Source: Streptomyces sp. CBMA29 (GTDB lineage Bacteria; Actinomycetota; Actinomycetes; Streptomycetales; Streptomycetaceae). From it: DNA of 56,893 nucleotides. Of this stretch, positions 1 to 7,297 are shown piece after piece. The stretch lies in contig NZ_MECL01000233.1 in assembly GCF_014596445.1 (NCBI RefSeq), forward strand, positions 1-56,893, read 5' to 3'. Below the pieces are notes generated by a model. That model was given only the letters and a program-made list of their open reading frames with translations. It was not told the origin of the DNA and made no database searches. The first letter of the stretch is position 1; each line of letters begins with the position of its first letter. The position numbers and the translations under genes are program-made.

Positions 1-34
1 TACAAGCGCGGGTCCTTCTATCCGGTCTGTATAC
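1..34. other. attL: attL, right half (phage P' arm)
   Basis: Bases 1-11 (TACAAGCGCGG) recur exactly at 56848-56858 beside the integrase gene. After a mismatch at base 12, TCCTTCTA also matches. Bases 19-34 (TATCCGGTCTGTATAC) are an imperfect reverse complement (13 of 16) of 56834-56849, as expected for the two arms of a serine-integrase attP. The midpoint of the reconstituted site falls on GG at bases 10-11, the likely crossover dinucleotide. Everything right of the core is therefore phage DNA. Confidence 0.8.
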
Positions 35-165
35 GCTCTGACCAGCAGAAACGCGACACGGCCCGTGAGTTGGAGATCGCAGCGCTGGTCAAAGATGATC
101 TTCGGATCGAGCCGGACAAGGCTCGATGGTTCCCCCTCTACGACGCACCTGGGATGGGGGGCTGA
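1..165 (+). CDS. Open-ended ORF crossing attL (3' part of a host-phage fusion gene)
   Basis: The frame is open from base 1 to a TGA at 163-165. It encodes 54 residues beginning YKRGSFYPVCIRSDQQ and ending DAPGMGG; the start lies left of the window. The same peptide YKRGSFYP is encoded at attR (56848 onward), where the host frame continues as FAPLPGA. The interrupted host gene therefore probably reads rightward into the phage and gains a phage-encoded C-terminus instead of its own. No family is recognised for the tail. The next gene starts 3 bases later. An alternative is that the frame is open by chance in GC-rich DNA. Confidence 0.55.
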   Translation, partial: YKRGSFYPVCIRSDQQKRDTARELEIAALVKDDLRIEPDKARWFPLYDAPGMGG

Positions 166-168
166 CCT

Positions 169-414
169 GTGCTGCCCGGGGACGAGTGGCTGACGCTTAG
201 TGGTGAGTCATCCGAGTTGATCATGAAGCTCATAGAGGAAAGTGGCTTCACGCCCGAGCAGGTAGGAGAGGCCGTGAGTCTCCTATCCCGGCCTCTGCCC
301 GCGCCTGAGCCTTCTCGGACGCCCACGCCTCGCCGTGTGCCCTCCTGGCGGTCCTCTGCGCCATACCAGGGCACTACCAAGGTTGTGCGGGCGCGGAGCG
401 CCACGACCGATTGA
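169..414 (+). CDS. Hypothetical protein, 81 aa
   Basis: The GTG start at 169 lies 3 bases after the stop of the attL-spanning frame, behind a G-rich stretch that could serve as a Shine-Dalgarno sequence. The N-terminal half is helical and acidic (ELIMKLIEESGFTPEQVGEAV). The C-terminal half is rich in Pro, Arg and Ser and looks disordered. No family is recognised. Tight spacing suggests translational coupling to the frame entering from the host gene, so it may be expressed only in the lysogen. This is inference. Confidence 0.5.
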   Translation: MLPGDEWLTLSGESSELIMKLIEESGFTPEQVGEAVSLLSRPLPAPEPSRTPTPRRVPSWRSSAPYQGTTKVVRARSATTD

Positions 415-520
415 GAAATTCATTCATTCATGCACAGTGGGGCTCAAGCGCCGCTCAGGTGGGCGGACTTCTCGTAGACTCTGAGGACTTCATCCCGCTC
501 AGTGAACGGATCGCTACGAC

Positions 521-1204
521 ATGCCTCAAGTCGGCTGGCAGGGCAGCAAGGTGGTACGGGTGAGGAACCCCGACGCACCACGAATCTCTGGCAACCTTCG
601 CGTCGCAGAGATGCCTAGAGACGACTTTGAGGACGACGCTATTATCAAGGGGGCCCTGTTCGACGGGGAACACCTGATTGGCCGGCAGGTTGAGGCTCTG
701 GAAGCCGAGGGGTGCGCGTTCGAGAACCTGCGCTTCACTGGTATGGGGATGATCCGTAGCCAAATCAGTGACTCTCGTATCGTCACCTGTGACTTTGCTG
801 AGGTATCCGCTCAGGATGTCTCGCTAATCCGCTGCACGGTGACTGGCAGTCGGATGACGGGTTCCTCATGGAAGGCCAGCACCTTCCGCGATGTGACGTT
901 CGAGAACTGCACTATCGCGCCCGCCATGTTCCGCAACACCAAGCTCTTTGCCGTGGCCTTCATCGACTGCCGTATGAGCGGAGCGGACTTCCAGTTCGCG
1001 GAGATGCACAACACGCGGTTCGTGAACTGCGATCTTACGGGGGCGCAGTTCGCCAATGTGAAGATGGGAACGGTCCGGTTCGAAAACTCGACCCTTATTG
1101 ATGTGGGTGGCGCCGCGCACTTCAAGGGCGCAACAGTGCAAGGCCCAGGGTCGATGGAGCTGGCCCTGAGCCTGGCACGTGAAGTCGGTATCAACTTCGA
1201 GTAG
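521..1204 (+). CDS. Pentapeptide-repeat protein, 227 aa
   Basis: From about residue 60 to 200 the protein shows repeated A(D/N)FXX-like five-residue units such as CAFENLRF, CDFAEV, STFRDVTFEN, ADFQFAEM, TRFVNCDLTGAQF and VRFEN. These fold into a right-handed quadrilateral beta-helix. Related proteins act as DNA mimics that protect gyrase (Qnr, MfpA) or as toxin immunity and scaffold proteins; which applies here cannot be told. The gene is monocistronic and converges with the peptide-hydroxylase gene. It lacks a clear Shine-Dalgarno sequence. Its place beside attL and a RiPP-like cassette suggests cargo, possibly an immunity function. Confidence 0.8.
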   Translation: MPQVGWQGSKVVRVRNPDAPRISGNLRVAEMPRDDFEDDAIIKGALFDGEHLIGRQVEALEAEGCAFENLRFTGMGMIRSQISDSRIVTCDFAEVSAQDVSLIRCTVTGSRMTGSSWKASTFRDVTFENCTIAPAMFRNTKLFAVAFIDCRMSGADFQFAEMHNTRFVNCDLTGAQFANVKMGTVRFENSTLIDVGGAAHFKGATVQGPGSMELALSLAREVGINFE

Positions 1205-1218
1205 CTGATGGTGGCTGC

Positions 1219-2100
1219 CTAAGCGGCCACCGCCGGCCGGTACCCCGCATACGCGGGGTCCGTGATGGTCTCGGCCACGTGCGTGAAGTCGATGTTCGCG
1301 GCGAAGCCACACAGTTCGTCCAGGAGCATGGCGCCGTATTCGGTGAACACGCTCCGGTGTGTGGCCAGGTCGGCGCAGGCGTCCCGCAGCGACTCCGTGT
1401 AGAGGTCGATGAGAGTGGTGGTGCCGCGCTGATGCTGGAGGTACATCAGCGGAACGGTGACGGCCGCGGCGTGGAACGCCTTGTCCAGCGGCCGAAGTTG
1501 GCCGATCTTGACGGCCGACAGCGCTCGATGCTCGTCCGCTTCCAACTCGACGGACGGAAGGGTGAACGTCCCGTACACCATGTCAGCCACGAATAGGTTG
1601 AGGTGCATGGCCTCGTGCGTCAGGCACTCGGCGTACTGCGGCACTTCCCATTCGGGGCCGGGACTCATAACCACGACGCCGAGCATCCGAGAAGCCGAAC
1701 CACCCCCGTCCGCACCCGAGTTCAGAACAACGATGTCCGTCACCAGGAGCCGGACCATGCGGTAGAGACCGGGGCTTACCTCCTGAATGTGGCTGAGGGC
1801 TGCCGTAACGTTCGCCCTCCAGCGGTTCCGCGTTGCCTGGTCGCTCGGGGTGGCTCCGTCGAAGATGTGGGCGAAGATGCCGTGCTTGAGGCAGTAGTCA
1901 GCCCAATCGCTGTCCTCGAACCTGATGGCGGCGTGGTTGTTGTTCTTGTCGTCGCTGTAGTGGGCCGGCAGGGGGCGGAGGGTGTTGATCGCCTTCCTGT
2001 ACTCCACCAACAGTTCCTCCGCCGAGGGGACCTTGTTGTTCAGCGCGGTGACCATCCGCGCGGTGTTCTCGTACGTGTGACCGAGGTTCATGAAGTGCAC
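1219..2100 (-). CDS. HExxH-type peptide beta-hydroxylase-like protein (RiPP tailoring enzyme), 293 aa
   Basis: The protein contains HEAMH at residues 162-166, followed by an acidic ELEADEH segment and RP (203-204) with His210 about 45 residues later. This arrangement resembles actinobacterial aKG-HExxH-type peptide beta-hydroxylases (NCBIfam TIGR04267), where HExxH plus a distal His hold iron for 2-oxoglutarate-dependent hydroxylation of a ribosomal peptide. The GTG start at 2100 follows GGGAGG by 9 bases; ATG at 2091 is an alternative. The gene is preceded by a 58-aa precursor-like ORF and separated from it by a very strong hairpin. A plain zinc metallopeptidase is the main alternative. Confidence 0.7.
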   Translation of the reverse strand: MHFMNLGHTYENTARMVTALNNKVPSAEELLVEYRKAINTLRPLPAHYSDDKNNNHAAIRFEDSDWADYCLKHGIFAHIFDGATPSDQATRNRWRANVTAALSHIQEVSPGLYRMVRLLVTDIVVLNSGADGGGSASRMLGVVVMSPGPEWEVPQYAECLTHEAMHLNLFVADMVYGTFTLPSVELEADEHRALSAVKIGQLRPLDKAFHAAAVTVPLMYLQHQRGTTTLIDLYTESLRDACADLATHRSVFTEYGAMLLDELCGFAANIDFTHVAETITDPAYAGYRPAVAA

Positions 2101-2134
2101 GAGGAATGTCCTCCCTATTGGGGGCCTGGCGCAC

Positions 2135-2160
2135 GCCCGGGGCGGGTACCCGCCCCGGGC
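2135..2160. terminator. 26-bp perfect palindrome between precursor and hydroxylase genes
   Basis: A 12-bp stem (GCCCGGGGCGGG) faces its exact complement across TA. It lies in the 91-base gap between the precursor stop (2192) and the hydroxylase start (2100). No U-run follows. It may act as a partial terminator or mRNA 3' stabiliser, letting the precursor be made in excess over the enzyme, as is common in RiPP operons. Confidence 0.65.
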
Positions 2161-2191
2161 GCACTGAAGAGTCAGAGCGTCAGGCCGCCGG

Positions 2192-2368
2192 TCAGGCGGT
2201 CCAGCCGCCCATCATGCAGTTGTTCGCGTCGCTCTGGGACGCGGCCACACGCGTCTTCACACTGGCCACGAAGCCGGTCGGGTCCTTCTTGACGGCGGCG
2301 ACCAGGTTGCTGAGGGTGTCGTCGGAGATGGCCGACTCGGTGACCGGTGTCATGATGCTCACGGACAT
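2192..2368 (-). CDS. Putative RiPP precursor peptide, 58 aa
   Basis: ATG at 2368 follows GGAAGAGG by about 7 bases. The peptide opens MSVSIMTPVTESAIS. It has a helical, charged leader (DDTLSNLVAAVKKDP, then TGFVASVKTRVAAS) and a short distinct C-terminus, SQSDANNCMMGGWTA. A helical leader with a small Cys/Gly/Trp-containing tail, immediately upstream of an HExxH hydroxylase-like gene, fits a RiPP precursor. The core is probably about the last 12-16 residues, with the two Asn or Asp residues as candidate hydroxylation sites. The single Cys argues against a lanthipeptide. No protease or dedicated transporter gene is visible nearby. Confidence 0.6.
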   Translation of the reverse strand: MSVSIMTPVTESAISDDTLSNLVAAVKKDPTGFVASVKTRVAASQSDANNCMMGGWTA

Positions 2369-2445
2369 GCGCGTACCTCTTCCTTCTAGGGATGGTCGAG
2401 CACTGGCCTTGCCTATCCGCACCTGGTTGGCGTGGACGTTCACCC

Positions 2446-2474
2446 CAGTGCCGGGGGCAGAACACCCGGCACTG
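2446..2474. terminator. Perfect 10-bp stem-loop upstream of the precursor
   Basis: CAGTGCCGGG (2446-2455) pairs with CCCGGCACTG (2465-2474) around a 9-base loop. On the minus strand it lies between the DUF6243-like gene and the precursor, so it could end transcription of the upstream genes or attenuate entry into the RiPP-like pair. No U-tract follows it. Confidence 0.6.
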
Positions 2475-2595
2475 GGAGACCTACGGAATTAGGGGCGACC
2501 GCCTATGACGCCGTGTGGAGGCCGTTGAGACGGTGTGCGTGGTATCGGGTTCGGGTCTGGCCCCGGTTGCGGGGTGCCAGATGTGTCCTTGCCAG

Positions 2596-2739
2596 TCACG
2601 AGCCCTGGACCTTCTTCTTCATCTTCTGCACCAGGTCCGCTTTCTGGCCTTGCTGTTTGGCCTTGGCGGCGTTGTCTTTTCTATCGGCATTCGTCTCATT
2701 GCGGACGCCGCTGCCTCCGGTGCCATTCGGAACGCCCAT
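2596..2739 (-). CDS. Small Lys-rich protein, DUF6243-like, 47 aa
   Basis: ATG at 2739 follows GAGGGGAA with about 5 bases spacing, which sets the start. The protein opens MGVPNGTGGSGVRNETNADR and ends with a basic helix (ADLVQKMKKKVQGS). This pattern, Gly-rich N-terminus plus Lys-rich C-terminal helix in about 50 residues, matches small Streptomyces proteins annotated DUF6243; that assignment is from memory of the family pattern. Function is unknown. It sits between the 257-aa unknown gene and the precursor. Confidence 0.55.
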   Translation of the reverse strand: MGVPNGTGGSGVRNETNADRKDNAAKAKQQGQKADLVQKMKKKVQGS

Positions 2740-2953
2740 ACGATTCCCCTCAACTTCGATGCTCTGGTTCTTCGATGGAACGCGCCCCACTTGAATCACC
2801 TTCAAATGGGGCACAGACCCCTTGCCAGTTACAAGGGGGGTTGGTGCCGCCCCGGCCACGCGGACAATCCGATTCCGCGTGCTGTCGAGCGGGGTGCGAC
2901 GGTTCGTCAGACCGCATGTCATAAGCCGTCGCCGTGGCCGGAGCGGAGTCGCG
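2740..2953 (-). promoter_or_regulatory. 214-base gap with two stem-loops before the DUF6243-like gene
   Basis: No credible gene is seen here. Two inverted repeats are present: GCCCCA...TGGGGC around 2783-2812, and ACCCCTTG (2817-2824) with CAAGGGG (2832-2838). They lie downstream of the five-gene minus operon and upstream of the DUF6243-like gene, so they may be terminator or leader structures. Confidence 0.4.
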
Positions 2954-3727
2954 TTACGCGCACTGCGGCGCGGAGTTGGCGAGGTGGATGCCGTAGACGC
3001 GGATGATGTTGATGGCCTGCTGGGCGTCGGAGATGGCGTCCAGGGGGCGTTCTCGGGCGTCGATGTGCCGCAGCACTTCGCTCTGCCATCCGGTCGGCAA
3101 GCGGTGGAATCGGGGCACGAGGTCGGTGCAGACCTTGCGGTGTTCCTCCTGCGCGCGGTCGGTCACGGCAGGCGGGTCCTCGTCCCGCATCTTCCAGGCG
3201 TCCATGCTGGTTTCGAGTGCGTCGAGCAGCCGGAGCCGTCCCGAGTCCCGCCCGTTGGCGGGCCAGTCCATCAGACGCAGCGTCTCGGCCTGCCACGGTG
3301 TGGGCATGCCGGTGAACAGGTCCCGGTATGTGGAGGGGTGCCGGGCGTGGGCCAGTCGGCTGGTGCTGGTCTTCGGCCAGCGCTCGACCTCGTCCGGTGA
3401 GCACAGTGCGGCGAAGTACCGCAGTTCGACGCACAGGTTCATGAGCTTGCGGCTGTGCCGGTCCGGTGTCGTGAAGCGCTCGGACGCCTGGCGCAGCACC
3501 CGACCCTTGGCCAGCGCCCAGTAGACGGCGGCCTGGTCGCACTCGTCCAGGTCTGCCCAGATCTCGCGACGTTCCATCTCGTGCCAGATCAACGGGGTGG
3601 CGTCGCCGACCACCGTGCACACGTCACGCCACGGGTGGAGCTGCCAGTGGGTGAGCACGTCGAGCGCACTGCGCAGGCTCTCCAAAGCATCGCCGGACAC
3701 GACAAACGGCTCTATGGCCCGCGTCAT
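2954..3727 (-). CDS. Hypothetical protein, 257 aa, coupled to NUDIX gene
   Basis: The ATG at 3727 overlaps the NUDIX stop as ATGA, so translation is coupled and longer upstream starts are unlikely. The sequence is mostly helical and rich in Trp, Arg and Asp (MTRAIEPFVVSGDALESL; VYWALAKGRVLRQASERF; NGRDSGRLRLLDALETSM). It has no transmembrane segment or obvious catalytic motif, and I do not recognise the family. Position within the ATP-binding/DUF6415/NUDIX operon suggests a cytoplasmic role in the same pathway. Confidence 0.7.
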   Translation of the reverse strand: MTRAIEPFVVSGDALESLRSALDVLTHWQLHPWRDVCTVVGDATPLIWHEMERREIWADLDECDQAAVYWALAKGRVLRQASERFTTPDRHSRKLMNLCVELRYFAALCSPDEVERWPKTSTSRLAHARHPSTYRDLFTGMPTPWQAETLRLMDWPANGRDSGRLRLLDALETSMDAWKMRDEDPPAVTDRAQEEHRKVCTDLVPRFHRLPTGWQSEVLRHIDARERPLDAISDAQQAINIIRVYGIHLANSAPQCA

Positions 3728-4248
3728 TCGGAGCCTGGCCCAGGCGCGAGGGGAACCCCGGACTCGTACAGCGGCATGCTCAGGAAAGCTCGGTGGGCGG
3801 CGGCGGCCCGGATGCGGCGGGCCTGGTAAGGGAAGGTGTGGGCGTCGAGTTCGCCGAGATCGACCCACTTCAGCGCCGACAACTCATGTGCGGCTGAGGG
3901 GGGAAGTGTGACTCGGTTGGCCTCGTCGCTGGTGAGGTAGCCGCCTTCGAGCACGAAGTTGACGCCTTCCGCGGAGCCGGTCTCCGGGTTCGCTGGTACC
4001 TGGTCGACCAGGAGCACGTGGGTCAGTGTCCGGGACAGGCCGGTCTCTTCCAGAAGCTCACGCTCGCCCGCTTCAGCAATCGGCTCGTTGGCGTGGGCGT
4101 GGCCTCCGGGAAGCTGCCAGCCCCGTTCCTCGTCCTGGTGCTTGTAGGTCGGTTTGACCAGCAGAATGCGATGGTCGTCGTCCGTGATCAACACCACGCA
4201 GCCGTGGCGGCGGCGCGGCGGCATCTTGGTGTCGGTGTCGGCGTGCAT
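3724..4248 (-). CDS. NUDIX hydrolase, 174 aa
   Basis: The NUDIX box is visible around residues 47-70: GGHAHANEPIAEAGEREL then LEETGL, matching GX5EX7REUXEEXGU with the catalytic REXXEE glutamates that bind Mg2+. These enzymes hydrolyse nucleoside diphosphates linked to another group; substrate cannot be read from sequence. ATG at 4248 follows GAAGGAG by about 6 bases. The stop overlaps the start of the 257-aa gene. A role in nucleotide clean-up or modification within the cargo operon is inference. Confidence 0.88.
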   Translation of the reverse strand: MHADTDTKMPPRRRHGCVVLITDDDHRILLVKPTYKHQDEERGWQLPGGHAHANEPIAEAGERELLEETGLSRTLTHVLLVDQVPANPETGSAEGVNFVLEGGYLTSDEANRVTLPPSAAHELSALKWVDLGELDAHTFPYQARRIRAAAAHRAFLSMPLYESGVPLAPGPGSE

Positions 4249-4318
4249 AAACGCTCCTTCGTGCGGTGGGTTTGATGTCAGGGACCGGGCTGGAAAGAAC
4301 GCGTTGAAACGGACTGGT

Positions 4319-4726
4319 TCACGGCCCGCCGCGGGGCGGGTAGCCCACGCAGCAGTGATCGAGCAGGTCTTGGACCGTCAGAGCCAGACGCCGGACATAT
4401 CCGAGATCGCTGATGTGCTCCCCGCCAGCGGCTTCTTCGATCAGCCGGAGTGTGCGCCCTGCCAGTCCCGGGCTCATAGGCGGATGAACCTGTTGGGCCA
4501 AGATCAGAAGTTGTCGGAACACACTGGCCAACCGCGCCGCCATTAGCGGAACGTGCTCGACAGTTGGGGCCGAAAACTCACCGAGCGCTGATTCAAGATC
4601 ATCCAGCACTGTTCTCACTAGCGGAGGTTCCTCGGAGGGAGTTTCCGCCTCGGACAAACGGTGAAGTCGCTGGAGCACTCGGGCCATGGTGGCGATGTCG
4701 CGTTGGGCGACTACTGCCGTCATCAT
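4319..4726 (-). CDS. DUF6415-like protein, 135 aa
   Basis: All-helical protein with a C-terminal pattern (YVRRLALTVQDLLDHCC) that resembles the end of Streptomyces DUF6415 proteins, which often sit in natural-product loci beside ATP-binding regulators. The ATG at 4726 overlaps the stop of the upstream ATP-binding gene (ATGA), so the pair is translationally coupled. Molecular function is unknown. The family call is based on pattern and neighbourhood only. Confidence 0.55.
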   Translation of the reverse strand: MMTAVVAQRDIATMARVLQRLHRLSEAETPSEEPPLVRTVLDDLESALGEFSAPTVEHVPLMAARLASVFRQLLILAQQVHPPMSPGLAGRTLRLIEEAAGGEHISDLGYVRRLALTVQDLLDHCCVGYPPRGGP

Positions 4727-5229
4727 GCGCTCATCGCCTCAACAAAGCCCTGAGATAATGAGCCGATCTGAGACAAGCGGCGGCGGTACTCAACGGGGAG
4801 AGGTATTGCGGCCCAGACGATCTTTCCGCCTTCAGCGGGTGCACTGCCCCAGAGCCCTTCCGACAGACCGTTCACCATCTGGATGCCGCGACCCGATGTT
4901 GCCTCCGGGGAGAAGGGACGGAGCACCGGCGATTGCGCGCTCTGATCCCACATTCCAACGTGGAGCCGAGTGTTCGTTACCCACAGCGTCAGTGCGCACC
5001 GACGAACCGCCGGCGGCCGACCCTGCTCGGGGGCGAAAGGCACGGCGGGGCCTCCGGCATGGCGTACAGCGTTGGTGGTTAACTCCACGACGATGGTTAG
5101 AGCGTCAAACCGCACCTCTTCAGGCATCTGCCACTGTTTCAACACGTCCTCGGTGTGACTCCGAGCAAAGTGGACAGCGGAGGGCTCGCACGCCAGGTCC
5201 AGCCTGTTTTGGAGGAAGCTGGAAGCCAT
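4723..5229 (-). CDS. ATP-binding regulatory protein (HATPase_c, anti-sigma/serine kinase type), 168 aa
   Basis: The N-box appears as IVVELTTNAVRHAG, followed by WVTN...VGMWDQS and a G2-like box SGRGIQMVNGLSEGLWG. This is the small GHKL fold of RsbW/SpoIIAB-like proteins, which are very abundant in Streptomyces and act as stand-alone regulatory kinases. ATG at 5229 follows GAGAGG by about 7 bases; a GTG at 5244 lacks a better signal. It is first in the minus-strand operon and divergent from the TPR regulator, so the two likely share a control region (5230-5424). Confidence 0.82.
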   Translation of the reverse strand: MASSFLQNRLDLACEPSAVHFARSHTEDVLKQWQMPEEVRFDALTIVVELTTNAVRHAGGPAVPFAPEQGRPPAVRRCALTLWVTNTRLHVGMWDQSAQSPVLRPFSPEATSGRGIQMVNGLSEGLWGSAPAEGGKIVWAAIPLPVEYRRRLSQIGSLSQGFVEAMSA

Positions 5230-5387
5230 GGTCACACCTCTCACCAGACGACAGGACCTGATCTAGGCCCGGAGCAATGCTGTTGCTCTGTCAGTGAACG
5301 AGTCTGAGACGGCTGAGGGAAGGAAACCTCAGTGACTGTGCACTCGCGGTGGGGAGGAAACATTTGCAGGGGAAGATGTGGTAGCGC

Positions 5388-5424
5388 TTCACTCCCTGCT
5401 GGCCCCTTGGCTACCGTGGGTACT
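5388..5424 (+). promoter_or_regulatory. Promoter of the leaderless TPR regulator gene
   Basis: TTCACT (5388-5393), an 18-base spacer and TACCGT (5412-5417) form a sigma70-like promoter. The GTG start at 5425 lies 7 bases beyond the -10, so the transcript probably begins at the start codon. This also decides the start in preference to GTG 5332. Confidence 0.55.
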
Positions 5425-6672
5425 GTGATTGGGAACGATGTGCTGAAGGGCCGGATGGGCGACAAGGCCCTAGACCAGGGCGAGTTGGCTGATGCCTTGA
5501 ACACCTGGCTAGAGGCGCATGGCCACGAAGGCACGGTCAGCGCTCGTATGGTAAGGAACTGGCTGAGCGGCAGAACTCGACGGCCTTCGTCACGCACACG
5601 GGCCGCCTTACAGGCAGTATTCGGGTGTTCCATTGAAGAGCTGGGCTTCGAACCGCCGGCCCGCACCCGCCCGTCACGCCCCACGGAGCAGCCCGTGAAC
5701 CGCCGCTCGTTCGTCAACGCAACCACGGCCGCAGCCGCATCCCAACTGGTACCTCGTGCCCCCTACGCAATCGGTTTCGCTGAGGTCTCCACGATCCGAT
5801 CCCAGCTCGACTCCCTCAACAGCCTGGACCAGCAGCAGGGGGGCCACGATGCTCTTGAGCGTGCTGCCCTTGCCGGAGCAGCGGAAGCGCTATCGCTCCA
5901 GAAGAAGCCAGCCAGCCACCGAATCAAGCTGCGGCTCTTCAGTCTTGCTGCGGATCTGACCGCCACAGCCGCCTGGACCGCCCTCGATGCGCAACAGTTC
6001 ACACGCGCCCGCACGCATCTGGACCAAGCCCTCACTTTGGCTGGCCTGGGACAAGACAGCGTGACAGAGCTGCGAGTCTGGAAGACACTGGCAATGCTCA
6101 CCTTCATCACCCACCAGCCGTCAGACTCGTTGGCAGCAGCTCAAGCAGCTCAGCGCACAAGCGTTGCTCGGCGCGACCCGATGTTCGCGGCCCTTGGACA
6201 CTCCCAAGCCGCGGTGGCACATGCGTCACTCGGCAACCGGCAAGCAACCCTCCGCAGCCTGGGCTATGCACAGGAGTCCCTGAGCAAGACCACCGAGGAC
6301 AGCCGGCCAACCTGGGTGAGCTTCTTCGGCGAAGGCGAGCTGTACTCCGTCATGGCCAGCACACAGCAAGACCTATCCCGTCATGCTGACGCGGAGGCCG
6401 CCTCCTATCAGGCCCTCACGTCCCTCCCGGAGCAGTTCCGACGTAACCGGGCCGCAGTGACGGCACGACTGGCGATCTCACTCATCCACCAAAGGGAGAT
6501 CGAGCTTGGATGCAGCAAGGCGGAGGAGGTCTTCAGCCTCATGGATGGCAACCCGCTCCCCGGGCGTCTACGCTCCTTGATCGGCGACTTCTACCGCGAC
6601 CTTCTCACCCTCGCGCCAGACACCAAGGCGGCACGGGCCTGGGGAGACCGTTTCCGAGCCGAATGGATCTAG
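5425..6672 (+). CDS. HTH / tetratricopeptide-repeat transcriptional regulator, 415 aa
   Basis: Residues 1-75 include an XRE-like DNA-binding region (LDQGELADALNTWLEAHG; SARMVRNWLSGRTRRPSSRT). The rest is helical repeats with TPR character (for example AWTALDAQQFTRARTHLDQA and AALGHSQAAVAHASLGNRQ). Such HTH-TPR proteins are common Streptomyces regulators, often controlling adjacent biosynthetic genes in response to a small ligand or peptide. It diverges from the ATP-binding/NUDIX/RiPP-like operon and probably controls it; that link is inference. The GNAT gene starts six bases after its stop. No phage-type regulatory motif precedes it. Confidence 0.8.
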   Translation: MIGNDVLKGRMGDKALDQGELADALNTWLEAHGHEGTVSARMVRNWLSGRTRRPSSRTRAALQAVFGCSIEELGFEPPARTRPSRPTEQPVNRRSFVNATTAAAASQLVPRAPYAIGFAEVSTIRSQLDSLNSLDQQQGGHDALERAALAGAAEALSLQKKPASHRIKLRLFSLAADLTATAAWTALDAQQFTRARTHLDQALTLAGLGQDSVTELRVWKTLAMLTFITHQPSDSLAAAQAAQRTSVARRDPMFAALGHSQAAVAHASLGNRQATLRSLGYAQESLSKTTEDSRPTWVSFFGEGELYSVMASTQQDLSRHADAEAASYQALTSLPEQFRRNRAAVTARLAISLIHQREIELGCSKAEEVFSLMDGNPLPGRLRSLIGDFYRDLLTLAPDTKAARAWGDRFRAEWI

Positions 6673-6677
6673 GCCAC

Positions 6678-7193
6678 GTGACTGAGCTTCGCAGATACAC
6701 CACTGGAGACTTGCCGTCTATCCGGCAGATGTTGATCGACGTGCACGCCGATGCCTTCGCGGACCAGATGGATGATGACTTCCACAGGCGTTTCCCATGG
6801 TTTGTGGACCAGTGGGGCGGGCGCGAGGGCTTCGCCTGCGTGGTCGGGTACGCGGGAGACGAGCCTGTGGGCTATGCCTATGGCGCCCCAGCTACGGAGG
6901 GGCGCGAGTGGTGGCGTGAGTTCATGCCCGCGCCAGCAGATCCCTCCACGTTCTCCCTCTCGGAGCTGATGGTTCGGCCGGCGTGGCGGAAGCAGGGCAT
7001 CTCTGAGGAGTTGCATCGAGCGATACTCGATGGGCGGTCTGAAGCGATGGTGGCCCTGTCCGTTGATACCGCCCATCCCCGAGTACAGGCACTCTACGAG
7101 TCCTGGGGATACCGGAAGGTTGGCGAATCACGCCCCTTCGCTGACTCCCCGCTCTATGCGTTGATGGTGGCAGACCTTCCGCTCAAGGGTTGA
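6678..7193 (+). CDS. GNAT-family N-acetyltransferase, 171 aa
   Basis: The fold is recognisable from the N-terminal TELRRYTTGDLPSIRQML, central VGYAYGAP, the acetyl-CoA loop LSELMVRPAWRKQGISEEL (Q/RxxGxG/A type) and the C-terminal VQALYESWGYRKVGE. The GTG at 6678 gives the usual GNAT N-terminus; ATG 6663 overlaps the end of the regulator gene and is possible. The substrate is unknown. It is co-oriented with the regulator and could acetylate a small molecule or peptide connected with the cassette, for example as self-resistance (inference). Confidence 0.82.
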   Translation: MTELRRYTTGDLPSIRQMLIDVHADAFADQMDDDFHRRFPWFVDQWGGREGFACVVGYAGDEPVGYAYGAPATEGREWWREFMPAPADPSTFSLSELMVRPAWRKQGISEELHRAILDGRSEAMVALSVDTAHPRVQALYESWGYRKVGESRPFADSPLYALMVADLPLKG

Positions 7194-7270
7194 GGTCTCT
7201 CGCCTTAATTCATTCATTCTCCGGCCCCAGGTGGCAGACAGGTCCCTGGGGAGGCTACTGACTCCGCGCT

Positions 7271-7297
7271 GTAGGGGGGGGCATATAACCCCCCTAC
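7271..7297. terminator. Stem-loop GTAGGGGGG...CCCCCCTAC
   Basis: GTAGGGGGG (7271-7279) pairs perfectly with CCCCCCTAC (7289-7297) around an AT-rich loop. It lies 78 bases after the GNAT stop and could end that transcript, though no clean U-run follows. Confidence 0.5.
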
